DNA from: Paraburkholderia sp. BL25I1N1 | GTDB taxonomy: Bacteria; Pseudomonadota; Gammaproteobacteria; Burkholderiales; Burkholderiaceae | Reading direction: 5' to 3' | DNA length: 64,000 nucleotides | Assembly (NCBI RefSeq): GCF_003002025.1 | Contig: NZ_PVZB01000005.1 | Coordinates: forward strand, 186,001-250,000 | Part shown: piece by piece, positions 14,507 through 23,059 of the stretch | How the letters are laid out: every line of letters starts with the position of its first letter | Position numbering within the stretch: the stretch's first letter is position 1 | The notes under the pieces: generated by a model | What the model was told of the DNA's origin: nothing | The model's input: the letters and a program-made list of their open reading frames with translations, nothing else | Databases searched by the model: none | Program-made: the position numbers and the translations under genes

Positions 14507-16690
14507 ATGGCGCGCGCGAAAAAAGATAAAAAGAAGGATGACAGCCCCGCAGTCGAAACACAGGACTCGCGGGCGCTTGACGCTGAAAAAACGGGTGAAG
14601 AGGTAGAGAACTGGGCCGACAAGCCCGACTCGGAAGCGTACATCGAGGCGGCGAAGCTCTACCCCAAGATCGCGAAATGCTACGAGAACAAGCAGGAGCA
14701 GATGGACCGCTGCCAGGAGTATTGGGCCATCTACAACGCCCAGCCTGACGAAAACGCCCAGTATTCCGGAAATTCGCAGTGCTACATTCCGGCGGTGCGT
14801 AACGCGGTCAATGCGCGCATGAAGCGCACGCTTGCGCAACTGCTCCCGGTCAATCACAAGCACGTGGGCGCCACCGGTCCAGACGGCAATATCCCGTTTT
14901 CGCAGATCAGCCTGCTCGAGCATCACATCCGCTCGGCGGGCGTGAAGGATGCGGTTCGAGCCGACTTGATCGCGGGCGACGTGACCGGCCAATGGAATCT
15001 GTACATTGACTGGTCGAAGACTCAACGTCGTGTGCGCGAGCTCATCAGGAAGCCGCCGATTCTTGAAAACAGCGAACTCGGTCTTGAGGTTCAGGATGTC
15101 GCGGCGGACGACGACGACTGGTCATGGGAAACCGAAACGAAGGACGTGACGATCGAGGGTCCGGATATCGTTCCCTTCGCGACTGAGGATCTCGCCGTCC
15201 TGCCACCGACCTGCAACAGCATTGAGAAAGCCACCGCCACGACGATCCGGTTGCGACTCGACAGGGAAGCGGTTCAGCAGTTTATCGACGAGGGCATTTT
15301 TCTCGGGCATTCGGCGAAGGATCTGGTCGACAATCTGGCCAAGCCTGACGGCGGCCGGGAGAAGTACGTTCCGCCCAAGCGCCGCACCGGCGACGCCGGT
15401 ATCCGCACTGAAGGCACGTTCAAGTACGCGCTGATCTATGAAACGCACACCAACCTCGACCTCGGAAATGGTCGGGAACCCTGCTACGTCTATTTCGCAG
15501 GTCAGGACGAAATTCTTGGCATTATCCGCAATCCATTTTGGTCTGGAAAACGCCCGATCCTCTCAGCCCCGATCGAGCGCATCACCGGATCATTCTTCGG
15601 CATCTCCAAGATCGAACCCGTCAAGTTCCTGCAGTGGAACCTGAATGACTTCTGGAATATGGGCCAGGATTCGGCGCAATACAGTCTGCTGCCGATCACG
15701 ATGGTCGACCCGCTCTCGAACCCGAACTATCAATCGATGGTGGTGGGCCTCGCGGCCGTCTGGCTGACCGATCCGAACAAGACGAAGTTCGCGAATTTCC
15801 CGGCGATCTACAAGGATGCGATTCCGCTCTGCGAGAACCTGAAAGGGCAGATCAACGAGTCGATGGACGTCAACGATGCCATGCTCGGCAAGGCGCCGCA
15901 AGGCCGGAAGAATCAGGCACAGATGGCCGCCCAGGCGCAGGCGCAGGAATCGAACATCATCGACAACGCGAAGCGGTATGAGGAAGTCATGCTCAATCCG
16001 CTTCTCGAATGGATGTTCGAGCTCGACCGTCAGTTCCGCACGGAGGAGTTGACCGTCGAAGTACTCGGCGAGGTCGGCGCGCGCGCGAACCTGCAGGTCA
16101 TTCCGCCGCAGGCCTTCGGTGAGCGCTATTTCTTCCGCTGGTGCGGTACGTCCTACCAGCAGAACCTGCAGCGCATGCAGCAGATGATCGCGTGGATGAA
16201 CGTCTTGCGCGGCATCCCGCCGCAGCAACTCGACGGTCGGCGTCTGAATATCGGCCCGATCCTTGAATTCGGCACGGAGCAGATTTTCGGCCCCGAAGTT
16301 GCGCCGCGGATCCTGATCGACGAACGCAACATGTTCCACCTCGAGCCTGATGACGAGAACCTGATGATGCACAACGGCTTGGCGGCCGAGGTGCATCAGG
16401 CCGACGACGACCGCGCGCACCTCGCCTCGCATCTGCGTGCCGCGCAGCTCACCGGCGATCTGGCAGGGCTGTTCCGCGCGCACATCCAGCAGCACCAGCA
16501 GGCCATGCAGGCCAAACTCCAGGCGCAGCAGCCGAAGCCTCAAGGTCAGCCCGGTGTGCCTGGCGGCGCGGCACCTGGAGTTGCCGGTACGCCGCGCCCG
16601 GGTGCTCAACCGGGGCAGCCGCGGCCGCAGGGACCGCCCGGCATGATTCATCCGGATCAGCTTGCGTCGCCTGATGCGGGGCCGCGATGA
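14507..16690 (+). CDS. Phage portal protein, 727 aa
   Basis: Length, position directly after terminase and sequence style fit the large portal (head-tail connector) proteins of podoviruses. The N-terminus is Lys/Asp-rich and probably disordered. The core from about residue 40 to 600 contains alternating helices and Trp-rich segments (QWNLYIDWSK, FLQWNLNDFWNMGQD). The last 90 residues are Gln/Pro/Gly-rich (AMQAKLQAQQPKPQGQPG), typical of a flexible or barrel-end tail. It forms the ring through which DNA enters and leaves. The stop overlaps the ATG of the peptidase gene. Confidence 0.78.
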   Translation: MARAKKDKKKDDSPAVETQDSRALDAEKTGEEVENWADKPDSEAYIEAAKLYPKIAKCYENKQEQMDRCQEYWAIYNAQPDENAQYSGNSQCYIPAVRNAVNARMKRTLAQLLPVNHKHVGATGPDGNIPFSQISLLEHHIRSAGVKDAVRADLIAGDVTGQWNLYIDWSKTQRRVRELIRKPPILENSELGLEVQDVAADDDDWSWETETKDVTIEGPDIVPFATEDLAVLPPTCNSIEKATATTIRLRLDREAVQQFIDEGIFLGHSAKDLVDNLAKPDGGREKYVPPKRRTGDAGIRTEGTFKYALIYETHTNLDLGNGREPCYVYFAGQDEILGIIRNPFWSGKRPILSAPIERITGSFFGISKIEPVKFLQWNLNDFWNMGQDSAQYSLLPITMVDPLSNPNYQSMVVGLAAVWLTDPNKTKFANFPAIYKDAIPLCENLKGQINESMDVNDAMLGKAPQGRKNQAQMAAQAQAQESNIIDNAKRYEEVMLNPLLEWMFELDRQFRTEELTVEVLGEVGARANLQVIPPQAFGERYFFRWCGTSYQQNLQRMQQMIAWMNVLRGIPPQQLDGRRLNIGPILEFGTEQIFGPEVAPRILIDERNMFHLEPDDENLMMHNGLAAEVHQADDDRAHLASHLRAAQLTGDLAGLFRAHIQQHQQAMQAKLQAQQPKPQGQPGVPGGAAPGVAGTPRPGAQPGQPRPQGPPGMIHPDQLASPDAGPR

Positions 16691-17031
16691 AACGCTACGT
16701 CGCCCGCTGCACGCCATGGGGCACCATCCAGACCGGAGAATTCTTCACGCGCCTGACGGATGAGGAAAAGTCTGCGGTGCTCGCGCATGAGCAGGGACAT
16801 CTGCGCAATTGCGACCCGTTGCGCCGTCTCTGGTGGGTGCTCTCGCTTCAGATCCTGTTCCGCCCGACGTGGGTGTTCGAGCAGTGCCGTCGGCAGGAAT
16901 TCGCCGCCGACGCGCACGCGGTCGCGCTTGGCCACGGCGTTGGCCTGCGTCGGTTCCTGCTGCGTTTTCCGCAAACGTCGAGCCCGATCTATCCAAACAC
17001 ACGGCAACGTCTGGAGGCACTCGATGGCTGA
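16687..17031 (+). CDS. Small HExxH zinc-peptidase-like protein, 114 aa
   Basis: It contains HEQGH (residues 34-38), an HExxH zinc motif inside AVLAHEQGHLRNCDPL, then a short hydrophobic stretch (LWWVLSLQILF) and a QEFAADAHA segment. That is the third-ligand Glu pattern ExxxD of M48/M56-type peptidases. The protein is far shorter than a normal M48 enzyme, so it is a minimal version. It overlaps the portal gene by 4 bases and the next frame by 8. In this position it could process capsid or scaffold proteins, but that is inferred only from context. Confidence 0.7.
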   Translation: MKRYVARCTPWGTIQTGEFFTRLTDEEKSAVLAHEQGHLRNCDPLRRLWWVLSLQILFRPTWVFEQCRRQEFAADAHAVALGHGVGLRRFLLRFPQTSSPIYPNTRQRLEALDG

Positions 17032-17329
17032 CGCTTTCCGCATCATCCCTCCGCAGGTGCGTGCCGAAGGCAAGGACGTGCCCCCGGAGCAGATTCAGGC
17101 GGGCTTCAACGCGCTTGCCAATCAGGTGACGAACGAGAGAACAGCGTCGCGAGCGATCCGACCGGGCCGGCGGGTGGGGATCTGTCTGGCTTCTATCCGA
17201 ACCCAACGGTTTCGAAGGTCAATGGCGTTGCCGCCGGGACGATGGCGAACCAGAATGCCTCGAACGTGGCCATTACCGGCGGCACGATTGCGGGCGTTAC
17301 TGCGTCGCTCAGCACGCCGCTTGCGGTGA
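17024..17329 (+). pseudogene. N-terminal fragment of the tail fibre, frameshifted
   Basis: This frame starts MADAFRIIPPQVRAEGKDVP, continues for about 40 plausible residues, then turns into Arg-rich nonsense. The adjacent frame picks up the fibre sequence SDPTGPAGGDLSGFYPNPTV. Removing one GA from the GAGAGA run near 17143 joins the two frames smoothly. The fragment is therefore the real N-terminus of the following fibre gene, split by a two-base insertion or by a deliberate shift. Confidence 0.65.
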
Positions 17330-18366
17330 CGAGCGGCGGGACCGGGCAGAACGCGCTCAGTGCGCACAACGTGCTCATCGGCGAGGGTTCGTCGGCGGTG
17401 GGATTTGTCGCGCCCGGCGCGAGCGGCACGTTACTGGCCTCAACCGGCACGGGCGCAGATCCTTCGTTCCAAAGCGCCGCGACGCTCGGGCTTGCGGTGA
17501 CGAGTGGGACGCTCGCGCAATTCGCCCCGACGACATCAGCACAGCTCGCCAGCATCGTTTCGGACGAAACGGGTAGCGGATCGCTTGTGTTCGGCACAGC
17601 CCCGACGATCAGTAATCTGAACGCCACCGGCACGCCTACTGCGCCCACCGCAACGGCCGGCACAAGTACCACGCAGATTGCGACGACCGCTTTTGTTCAG
17701 GCAGCGGCCGGCAGCGGCCGGCTTCTCAACGTTCAGGTATTCACTTCAAGCGGAACGTACACGCCCACTGCAGGCGCAAGCTCGGCCGTCATTGAATGCG
17801 TAGGCGCCGGCGGCGGTGGCGGTGGTGTCGGCGCGACGTCGTCAACGCAGGTTGCTGTCAGTGGTGGCGGCGGATCGGGCGCATTTGGCCGCGCGCGGGT
17901 GACGTCGCTTTCATCGCAAACGGTGACGATCGGCGCTGCCGGCGGTGGCGGTGCTGCTGGTGCCAATGCCGGCTCGGCGGGTGGCCAGACCAGCATCGGA
18001 ACCTGGCTCGTATGTCCGGGCGGCGCCGGTGGTCCGGCTGGCACTGCACAGACATTGACGAACGCACAGGCCCTGGCCGGTATAGCTGCCGGTGGCGCAA
18101 TCGCTACCACGAGCGTCACGTCGATTTTCCTTTCAAGGGGCAGCGCAAGCACGTTCGGGATAAGCGTCTATAACACCGGCGGCGGTGTAAGTGGTGGTGG
18201 TGCAAGTAGCATTTTCGGAGGAGGTGGCCAGGCTTCAAGTGGTGGCGCCAACAATGCTTCCGGTTTTGGTGCGGGCGGCGGTGGCGCAGCCAACAACATT
18301 TCATCGTCGGCGCTGGGCGGAGGCAGTGGAACCGCCGGACTGATAATCGTCTATGAGTTTTCCTGA
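17242..18366 (+). CDS. Glycine-rich tail fibre protein, C-terminal part, 374 aa
   Basis: The first in-frame start after the frameshift is the ATG at 17242, although the conserved fibre segment GGDLSGFYPNPTVSKVNG lies upstream in the same frame without a start. The middle holds repeats typical of fibre shafts (PLAVTSGGTGQNALSA, TLAQFAPTTSAQ). From about residue 165 comes the glycine-rich adhesin domain, FTSSGTYTPTAGASSAVIECVGAGGGG, with many Gly/Ser/Ala tracts to the end. This is the type of receptor-binding domain found at fibre tips. The gene lies between the head genes, an unusual place, and is followed by a small chaperone-like gene. Confidence 0.72.
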   Translation: MANQNASNVAITGGTIAGVTASLSTPLAVTSGGTGQNALSAHNVLIGEGSSAVGFVAPGASGTLLASTGTGADPSFQSAATLGLAVTSGTLAQFAPTTSAQLASIVSDETGSGSLVFGTAPTISNLNATGTPTAPTATAGTSTTQIATTAFVQAAAGSGRLLNVQVFTSSGTYTPTAGASSAVIECVGAGGGGGGVGATSSTQVAVSGGGGSGAFGRARVTSLSSQTVTIGAAGGGGAAGANAGSAGGQTSIGTWLVCPGGAGGPAGTAQTLTNAQALAGIAAGGAIATTSVTSIFLSRGSASTFGISVYNTGGGVSGGGASSIFGGGGQASSGGANNASGFGAGGGGAANNISSSALGGGSGTAGLIIVYEFS

Positions 18367-18554
18367 TGAAAAACTATGCGCTTGTCGAAAATGGTGTCGT
18401 CGTCAACGTGATCGTGTGGGACGGCCAATCCGAATGGCAACCACCCGACGGACAGACAGCCGTGCAGATTCCGGACGGTACATACGCGGGAATCGGGTCC
18501 ACGTATTCGAACGGAATATTTGGTGAGCCGCCACAACCGTCATCGACTGTTTGA
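18366..18554 (+). CDS. Possible tail-fibre chaperone-like protein, 62 aa
   Basis: It starts MKNYALVENGVVVNVIVWDG, a pattern common in short proteins next to phage fibre genes that may help fibre assembly. The rest is Gly/Pro-rich. The ATG overlaps the fibre stop codon (TGATG), so both are co-translated. No enzymatic motif is present. Confidence 0.6.
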   Translation: MKNYALVENGVVVNVIVWDGQSEWQPPDGQTAVQIPDGTYAGIGSTYSNGIFGEPPQPSSTV

Positions 18555-18606
18555 GCAGTCCGGGAAATAAACGTACCGTTTGCGCAACCCTGATCAGGAG
18601 ATCACC

Positions 18607-19125
18607 GTGCGCAAAACGATTCTGGCCAAACTGATTGGCCTTCTCTTCCCGGAAATCGGCGCGGGCAATACGCCGATCGTTCCGGACAACGGAGCATTGC
18701 CCGACCAGGTCGGGTTGTTGAATGCCATCCTGGGCATGAATCCGTTCCAGGAAACCGGGTATAACGCGGCGACCAACACGGCGGGTTTCACCGCTGTGCC
18801 CCAGCAGGTCTCCGGGGCTGCGCAGAACTTCCTCAATCTCACCGGTGCGCTCGGGGCCGCTGCAAACATGCAGCTTCCGACCGTTGCGGCACTGATCGCC
18901 GCACTGCCCAGCGTTGTCCAGAACAACCCGGTCGGGCTCAGCTTCCAGCTGCGCGTCATCAACAGTTCATCTGGCGCTTTCGCGTGGACCGTCACAACGA
19001 ATACCGGCTGGACGCTGGCCGGCACCATGTCGATGGCGCAAAACACGTGGCGCGATTTCATCATCACGATCACGAGCGCGACGACCGCGACGATCCAGTC
19101 GGTCGGCACTGGAACACAATCGTAA
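18607..19125 (+). CDS. Virion protein with LLLGLLLPG-type leader, 172 aa
   Basis: I place the start at a GTG with CAGGAG upstream. The first 20 residues (RKTILAKLIGLLFPEIGAGN) resemble the N-termini of the next two proteins. The rest is rich in Ala, Thr, Asn and Gly, has no charge clusters and ends with a beta-like Thr repeat (WTLAGTMSMAQNTWRDFIITITSAT). It probably belongs to the capsid or its decoration, judged from its position before the scaffold and capsid genes. No family is recognised. Confidence 0.6.
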   Translation: MRKTILAKLIGLLFPEIGAGNTPIVPDNGALPDQVGLLNAILGMNPFQETGYNAATNTAGFTAVPQQVSGAAQNFLNLTGALGAAANMQLPTVAALIAALPSVVQNNPVGLSFQLRVINSSSGAFAWTVTTNTGWTLAGTMSMAQNTWRDFIITITSATTATIQSVGTGTQS

Positions 19126-19133
19126 AGGTCAAC

Positions 19134-19877
19134 ATGAGCAAGCTCCTGAAATTGCTTCTTGGTCTTCTGCTTCCTGGCGTTGATGATCCGGCCGCAGACC
19201 CTGTTGATCCGGTCGATCCCGCAGCGGATCCGGCTGACCCGGTCGACCCGGCGGGAAGCGAAACCGATGACGAAGACATCGACTTCGATTTCGTCGAACC
19301 GACGCCACGCGCCGCGCCGAAGCGCACTACCGATGACCGCCTCGCGGGAATCGAAGCGTCCATGGCGGAAGCACGTCGTATCGCCGAAGAGCGCATGCGC
19401 GGCACTGGTGCTCCGACGGCGCCGGTCGATGTCGAATTCCAGCGCGAGGAAGAGCGCCTTCGCGCTGCGGACCTGAGCGAAACCGAACGCTGGCAGATCA
19501 ATTCGAATCGGGTGCTGCGTGATAGCCAACGCGCGGCCAATGCGGCGCTGTTCCAGGCTCAGGATCTGAATGACCGGACGACGTTCGAATCGAAGGTCGC
19601 CGCCGATCCACACCGCGCGCGCTATCGCGACAGGGTGGAAGCTGCGCTCGCCGAAGAGCGCCGGCACGGTCGCAACGCTTCGCGCGAGGCGATCTACTAC
19701 CACATGCTCGGCAAGGACATTGCCGACGGCAAGCTCAAGCCGAAAGCCAAGGCGAAGACGCCGGCCGCAGATGTGCCGCGCGGCCGCACGCCGGCGGTTC
19801 GTTCCAATGTCCAGTCCGGGCGCGGATCAACCGAACACCAGAAGCGCGCCGCGCGACTGGAAAACCTCAATATCTGA
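19134..19877 (+). CDS. Scaffold-like protein with LLLGLLLPG leader, 247 aa
   Basis: It begins MSKLLKLLLGLLLPGVDD, followed by an acidic Asp-Pro repeat (DPVDPVDPAADPADPVDP) and a very acidic DDEDIDFDF patch. Residues 65-185 are helical and highly charged, as in phage scaffolding proteins. The C-terminus is basic (KPKAKAKT, RAARLENLNI). Scaffolds lie directly before the major capsid gene, as here. The shared leader with the capsid gene suggests that both interact through it. The ATG at 19134 has AAAGG upstream. Confidence 0.65.
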   Translation: MSKLLKLLLGLLLPGVDDPAADPVDPVDPAADPADPVDPAGSETDDEDIDFDFVEPTPRAAPKRTTDDRLAGIEASMAEARRIAEERMRGTGAPTAPVDVEFQREEERLRAADLSETERWQINSNRVLRDSQRAANAALFQAQDLNDRTTFESKVAADPHRARYRDRVEAALAEERRHGRNASREAIYYHMLGKDIADGKLKPKAKAKTPAADVPRGRTPAVRSNVQSGRGSTEHQKRAARLENLNI

Positions 19878-19894
19878 CCAGCAAGGGGAAATCC

Positions 19895-21310
19895 ATGTTG
19901 ACCAAAATCACGGCCCTTCTGCTGGGCCTCCTGCTCCCGGGTGTGACGAATAGTTCGTCGAGCTTTACGGCTGACGTCGAGGCGTACATCCAGGAAGAAG
20001 TTGAACCGCTCGCGCGCCGTCAGCTCGTCGCCTACCAGTTCGGCAAACCGCTGAAGCTCGACTCGAACCGCGGCACGACCTATACCGCGTCGCGCTACCA
20101 GCGCCTGCCGCTGCCTTATGCGCCGCTGCAGGAAGGCGTCGCGCCCCCGGGCGAGTCGATGACTCTGCAACAGGTGAGCGCCACTGCGCAGCAATGGGGC
20201 GATCGCGTGATCATCACCGACGTCGCAAACCTGACCATCAAGCATCCGCTCTTCCAGCAAGCCTGCGAACTGGTTGGGCTGCAGATGCCGGAAACGCTCG
20301 AACGCAATACGCTCAACACGTTGCTCTCGGCACCTCAGGTGAACTATGCAGGGGGCGTTGCGAACCGCGCTGCGCTGGTCGCGGCCGACGTTATGTCTCC
20401 GCACGAATCGAACCGTCTGTTCGCTTCGATGTCGGCTTACGGCGTTCCGCGTTTCAATGGCGACGAGCGCGAAGACATGATGATCGAGGCGGGCGCCTAC
20501 CGCGATCCGTCGAAGTCCCCGGCGGTCAAGCAGCACTACGTCGCCCTGATCAGCCCGTTTTCGGCGCAGGACATGCGCGAGAACTCGTCGGTCCAGCAAG
20601 CCTGGGCGTATAGCGACGTGAACCGTCTCTATAACAACGAGCTCGGCGATTTCGGCGGTATCCGCTTCGTCGAGACGAACATGATGCCGTACTGGACCGG
20701 TGCTGCCCAGATCAACGGCGCGGCGTCGACCTCCGGCGGCCAGCTGGCCACCGGCACGTATTTCATCCAGGTCACCGCCGCGCCGGCCCTGACCTCCGTC
20801 GAGCAGACAATCTACCAGGTATCGGCCTCGATCAACGTGACGGGCCCCACCGGATCGATTGCGGTCACGCTGCCGTCGTTCCCGAACTACATCTTCAACG
20901 TGTATATCGGCACGACCAGCAGCCCGTCGAACCTTGCTACCGCGATCGGTAACGGTGTCCCGGTGACGGGTGTCCTCGCCGGTCAGGCTACGCAGTTGCA
21001 GCCGGGCCAGACGGTCACGCTGACGGGTGTTGGCGTAACGCAGACGCCGCCGGCCGCCCCCGCTAACGGCGTGTCAGTGTTCCCGGTGATCTTCATCGGC
21101 AATCACAGCTACGGCCAGGTGCTGCTCGAAAACCCCGAGTTCCATTACCTGACGGGCGCCGACAAGTCGGATCCGCTGAATCAGACGCGCGTCGTGTCGT
21201 GGAAGGTCTTCTACGGCTCGATTCTTCTCAACACGGCCTTCCTGGCCCGCGTCGAATGCAGTTCTGCATTCGCGCCGGGCTATCAGGGCGGCACGATCAC
21301 GACCCCGTAA
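19895..21310 (+). CDS. N4-gp56 family major capsid protein, 471 aa
   Basis: After a hydrophobic leader (MLTKITALLLGLLLPGVTN) the protein follows the N4-gp56 pattern: FTADVEAYIQEEVEPLARR, QFGKPLKLDSNRGTTYTASRY, PLQEGVAPPGESMTL, QQWGDRVIITDV, later QAWAYSDVNRLYNNELGDFGGIRFVETN. Between about residues 275 and 390 lies an inserted Ig-like, Thr/Gly/Val-rich domain (YFIQVTAAPAL, YIFNVYIGTTSS), after which the capsid sequence resumes (VFPVIFIGNHSYGQVLLENPE). The insert is likely a surface-exposed decoration. It builds the icosahedral shell. Confidence 0.85.
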   Translation: MLTKITALLLGLLLPGVTNSSSSFTADVEAYIQEEVEPLARRQLVAYQFGKPLKLDSNRGTTYTASRYQRLPLPYAPLQEGVAPPGESMTLQQVSATAQQWGDRVIITDVANLTIKHPLFQQACELVGLQMPETLERNTLNTLLSAPQVNYAGGVANRAALVAADVMSPHESNRLFASMSAYGVPRFNGDEREDMMIEAGAYRDPSKSPAVKQHYVALISPFSAQDMRENSSVQQAWAYSDVNRLYNNELGDFGGIRFVETNMMPYWTGAAQINGAASTSGGQLATGTYFIQVTAAPALTSVEQTIYQVSASINVTGPTGSIAVTLPSFPNYIFNVYIGTTSSPSNLATAIGNGVPVTGVLAGQATQLQPGQTVTLTGVGVTQTPPAAPANGVSVFPVIFIGNHSYGQVLLENPEFHYLTGADKSDPLNQTRVVSWKVFYGSILLNTAFLARVECSSAFAPGYQGGTITTP

Positions 21311-21320
21311 GGAGTAACTG

Positions 21321-21878
21321 ATGGTCGCACGCAATACGCAGGAGCCGGCCAAGCCGTCGGCTCCGGAAATGACGGAAGCCGATGTCGGACTGTCTGCGGA
21401 CCAGGGTATCACCCGCGAGAATCCGGACGAGATGGTCGACGCAGCGGCTCGGGGGGAATCGATCGAGTCGCTTCGCGCGCGCATCAAGGCGCTGGAAGCG
21501 GACAACGAAAAGCTGAGTGCAGCGAAGGACGTGGCCGAGGAAGAGTCGGCCCGTCTTTCGGCTCAAGCCCAGTCGTCGCTGCTCACGACCTCGGTGGTTG
21601 AGCGCTTCGCCGGAAAGTCCGAGGACGGCAAGGATCTGTGGTGGTACCGGGTCGACCTCGCGCCGTGTGGTGGAACGGATCTGCGCATCAATGGCAAACC
21701 GTACCTGCACGGCGAGACGTACAAGTTCGATACGGACACGCTGCGCACGATCAAGGAAATGGTTGCGCGCACGTGGGTTCACGAAAACGACATCAACGGG
21801 CACGCCTTCAATCCATACCGGAAGGCACAGAACAAGGTGCTCGGTGCTGGCGCGGTGCCCTCGTGGGCCCGGCAGTAA
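21321..21878 (+). CDS. Hypothetical virion-region protein, 185 aa
   Basis: Residues 45-85 form a heptad coiled coil (SIESLRARIKALEADNEKLSAAKDVAEEESARL). The C-terminal 100 residues contain a compact Trp-rich part (KDLWWYRVDLAPCGGTDLRINGKPY, ARTWVHENDINGH). GGAGTAAC precedes the ATG. It follows the capsid gene, a position often held by head completion or decoration proteins. No family is recognised. Confidence 0.65.
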   Translation: MVARNTQEPAKPSAPEMTEADVGLSADQGITRENPDEMVDAAARGESIESLRARIKALEADNEKLSAAKDVAEEESARLSAQAQSSLLTTSVVERFAGKSEDGKDLWWYRVDLAPCGGTDLRINGKPYLHGETYKFDTDTLRTIKEMVARTWVHENDINGHAFNPYRKAQNKVLGAGAVPSWARQ

Positions 21879-21904
21879 TTTCTCATCAACTCTCAGGACA
21901 AACC

Positions 21905-22345
21905 ATGTCTGAAAAAATGTCGGCCTCTCCGGAAGTTACGGCTGCACCTGCAACTGTGATCGGCAATTTCTCGATCACACTTCCTGCTCCGAATCAGGCA
22001 CAACTGCAGGCGAGCGGTTATCTGCTCGATGGCGAAGACAAGGATTCGCTGGATGCGCGCATGGACCTCGTACGTGAGTCCCTGCAGCGTCAGCAGCGCA
22101 TGCTCGAGATCCCGGTTATCGAGGCGCATATCGAGCAATACTCGAAAGCCCGGGACGACATCGCGAAGGCGTACGCGGATCTGCTCGAACGCAGCAATGC
22201 GAAAGCAGCAGGCAAGGCGGGAGCAAAGAGCCTGACGAGTCAGGAGCAGGCGAACCTGAAGACCTACCCGGCGCAACTCGACGGCATCGAGCGAGAACTC
22301 CTGAAGGCGACCCAGAAGATCGCCGACGCTCGCGCCGGGGTATGA
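21905..22345 (+). CDS. Hypothetical head-region protein, 146 aa
   Basis: Residues 1-40 look unstructured with a Pro/Ala-rich stretch. Residues 50-140 are mainly helical and coiled (QRQQRMLEIPVIEAHIEQYSKARDDIAKAYADLLER). The ATG at 21905 follows the previous stop by 26 bases. The two neighbours point to a head-completion role. No catalytic motif is present. Confidence 0.65.
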   Translation: MSEKMSASPEVTAAPATVIGNFSITLPAPNQAQLQASGYLLDGEDKDSLDARMDLVRESLQRQQRMLEIPVIEAHIEQYSKARDDIAKAYADLLERSNAKAAGKAGAKSLTSQEQANLKTYPAQLDGIERELLKATQKIADARAGV

Positions 22346-22346
22346 A

Positions 22347-23051
22347 ATGGCCTACCTCCAGGCCAGTCAGATCGTCGCGCGCGCCTGCGCGATCGCAAAA
22401 TGCGCTGGCTTCATCCAGCAGGGCGGCATCTATCTGAACATGGTCCTGGAGGACCTTTGGCTGCATCGTGACCTGAAGATCAACCGGGTCACCGAATTCG
22501 TCACGGTGCAGGCAAATAACTACGGTCCGTTCACGCTGCCGCTGAACTACCTGCGCACATACGATCTGTTCTTCCAGCAGAACAACCTTCCTTATTTCCT
22601 GAATCCGATCTCGACCGAGGAATGGGACCAGGAATTCAAAGACCCATCGATTGCGAACTATCCGTACGAGTACATGACGATTCTCCTCGACGAGACGAGT
22701 GCGCAGGCGGCCGGCTCGGCGGGCAGTCTTTATATCTATCCGCAATCGTCAGGGCAGATCGTGCTGACGCACCGCTACATGGTCAAGCAGCCGGATATCA
22801 CCACGCCGGAGACGTCGACGGTCATTCCGTGGTTTCCCGATCAGAACTACCTGATCAAGGCGACGGCCGTGGAACTGATGGGCGAAACGGACGATACCCG
22901 TCAGGAGTCGTGGCGCGCGCAATGCGAAGCCATGCTGCGCACGCACCTGATCATGGAAGGAGATGAGCAGGCTGTGGTCAAGTCGGTGCGTCTCGATCCG
23001 CGGCGCTTCCATTCAAACCGGACGCTGAAGCCGACGAAGATCACCGACTAG
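22347..23051 (+). CDS. Tail adaptor-like (head completion) protein, 234 aa
   Basis: It starts MAYLQASQIVARACAIAKCAGFIQQGG, a helical N-terminus like that of podovirus adaptor proteins that bind the portal ring. The middle is aromatic-rich (NYLRTYDLFFQQNNLPYF) and the C-terminus basic (RLDPRRFHSNRTLKPTK). It follows the preceding stop by one base. I infer a portal-to-tail adaptor role from length, helix content and order; there is no decisive motif. Confidence 0.6.
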   Translation: MAYLQASQIVARACAIAKCAGFIQQGGIYLNMVLEDLWLHRDLKINRVTEFVTVQANNYGPFTLPLNYLRTYDLFFQQNNLPYFLNPISTEEWDQEFKDPSIANYPYEYMTILLDETSAQAAGSAGSLYIYPQSSGQIVLTHRYMVKQPDITTPETSTVIPWFPDQNYLIKATAVELMGETDDTRQESWRAQCEAMLRTHLIMEGDEQAVVKSVRLDPRRFHSNRTLKPTKITD

Positions 23052-23059
23052 GGGATGCC

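Noticed and set aside
17733-18304. Leftward Pro/Arg/His-rich frames opposite the glycine-rich fibre
   Set aside because: They mirror glycine codons on the other strand.
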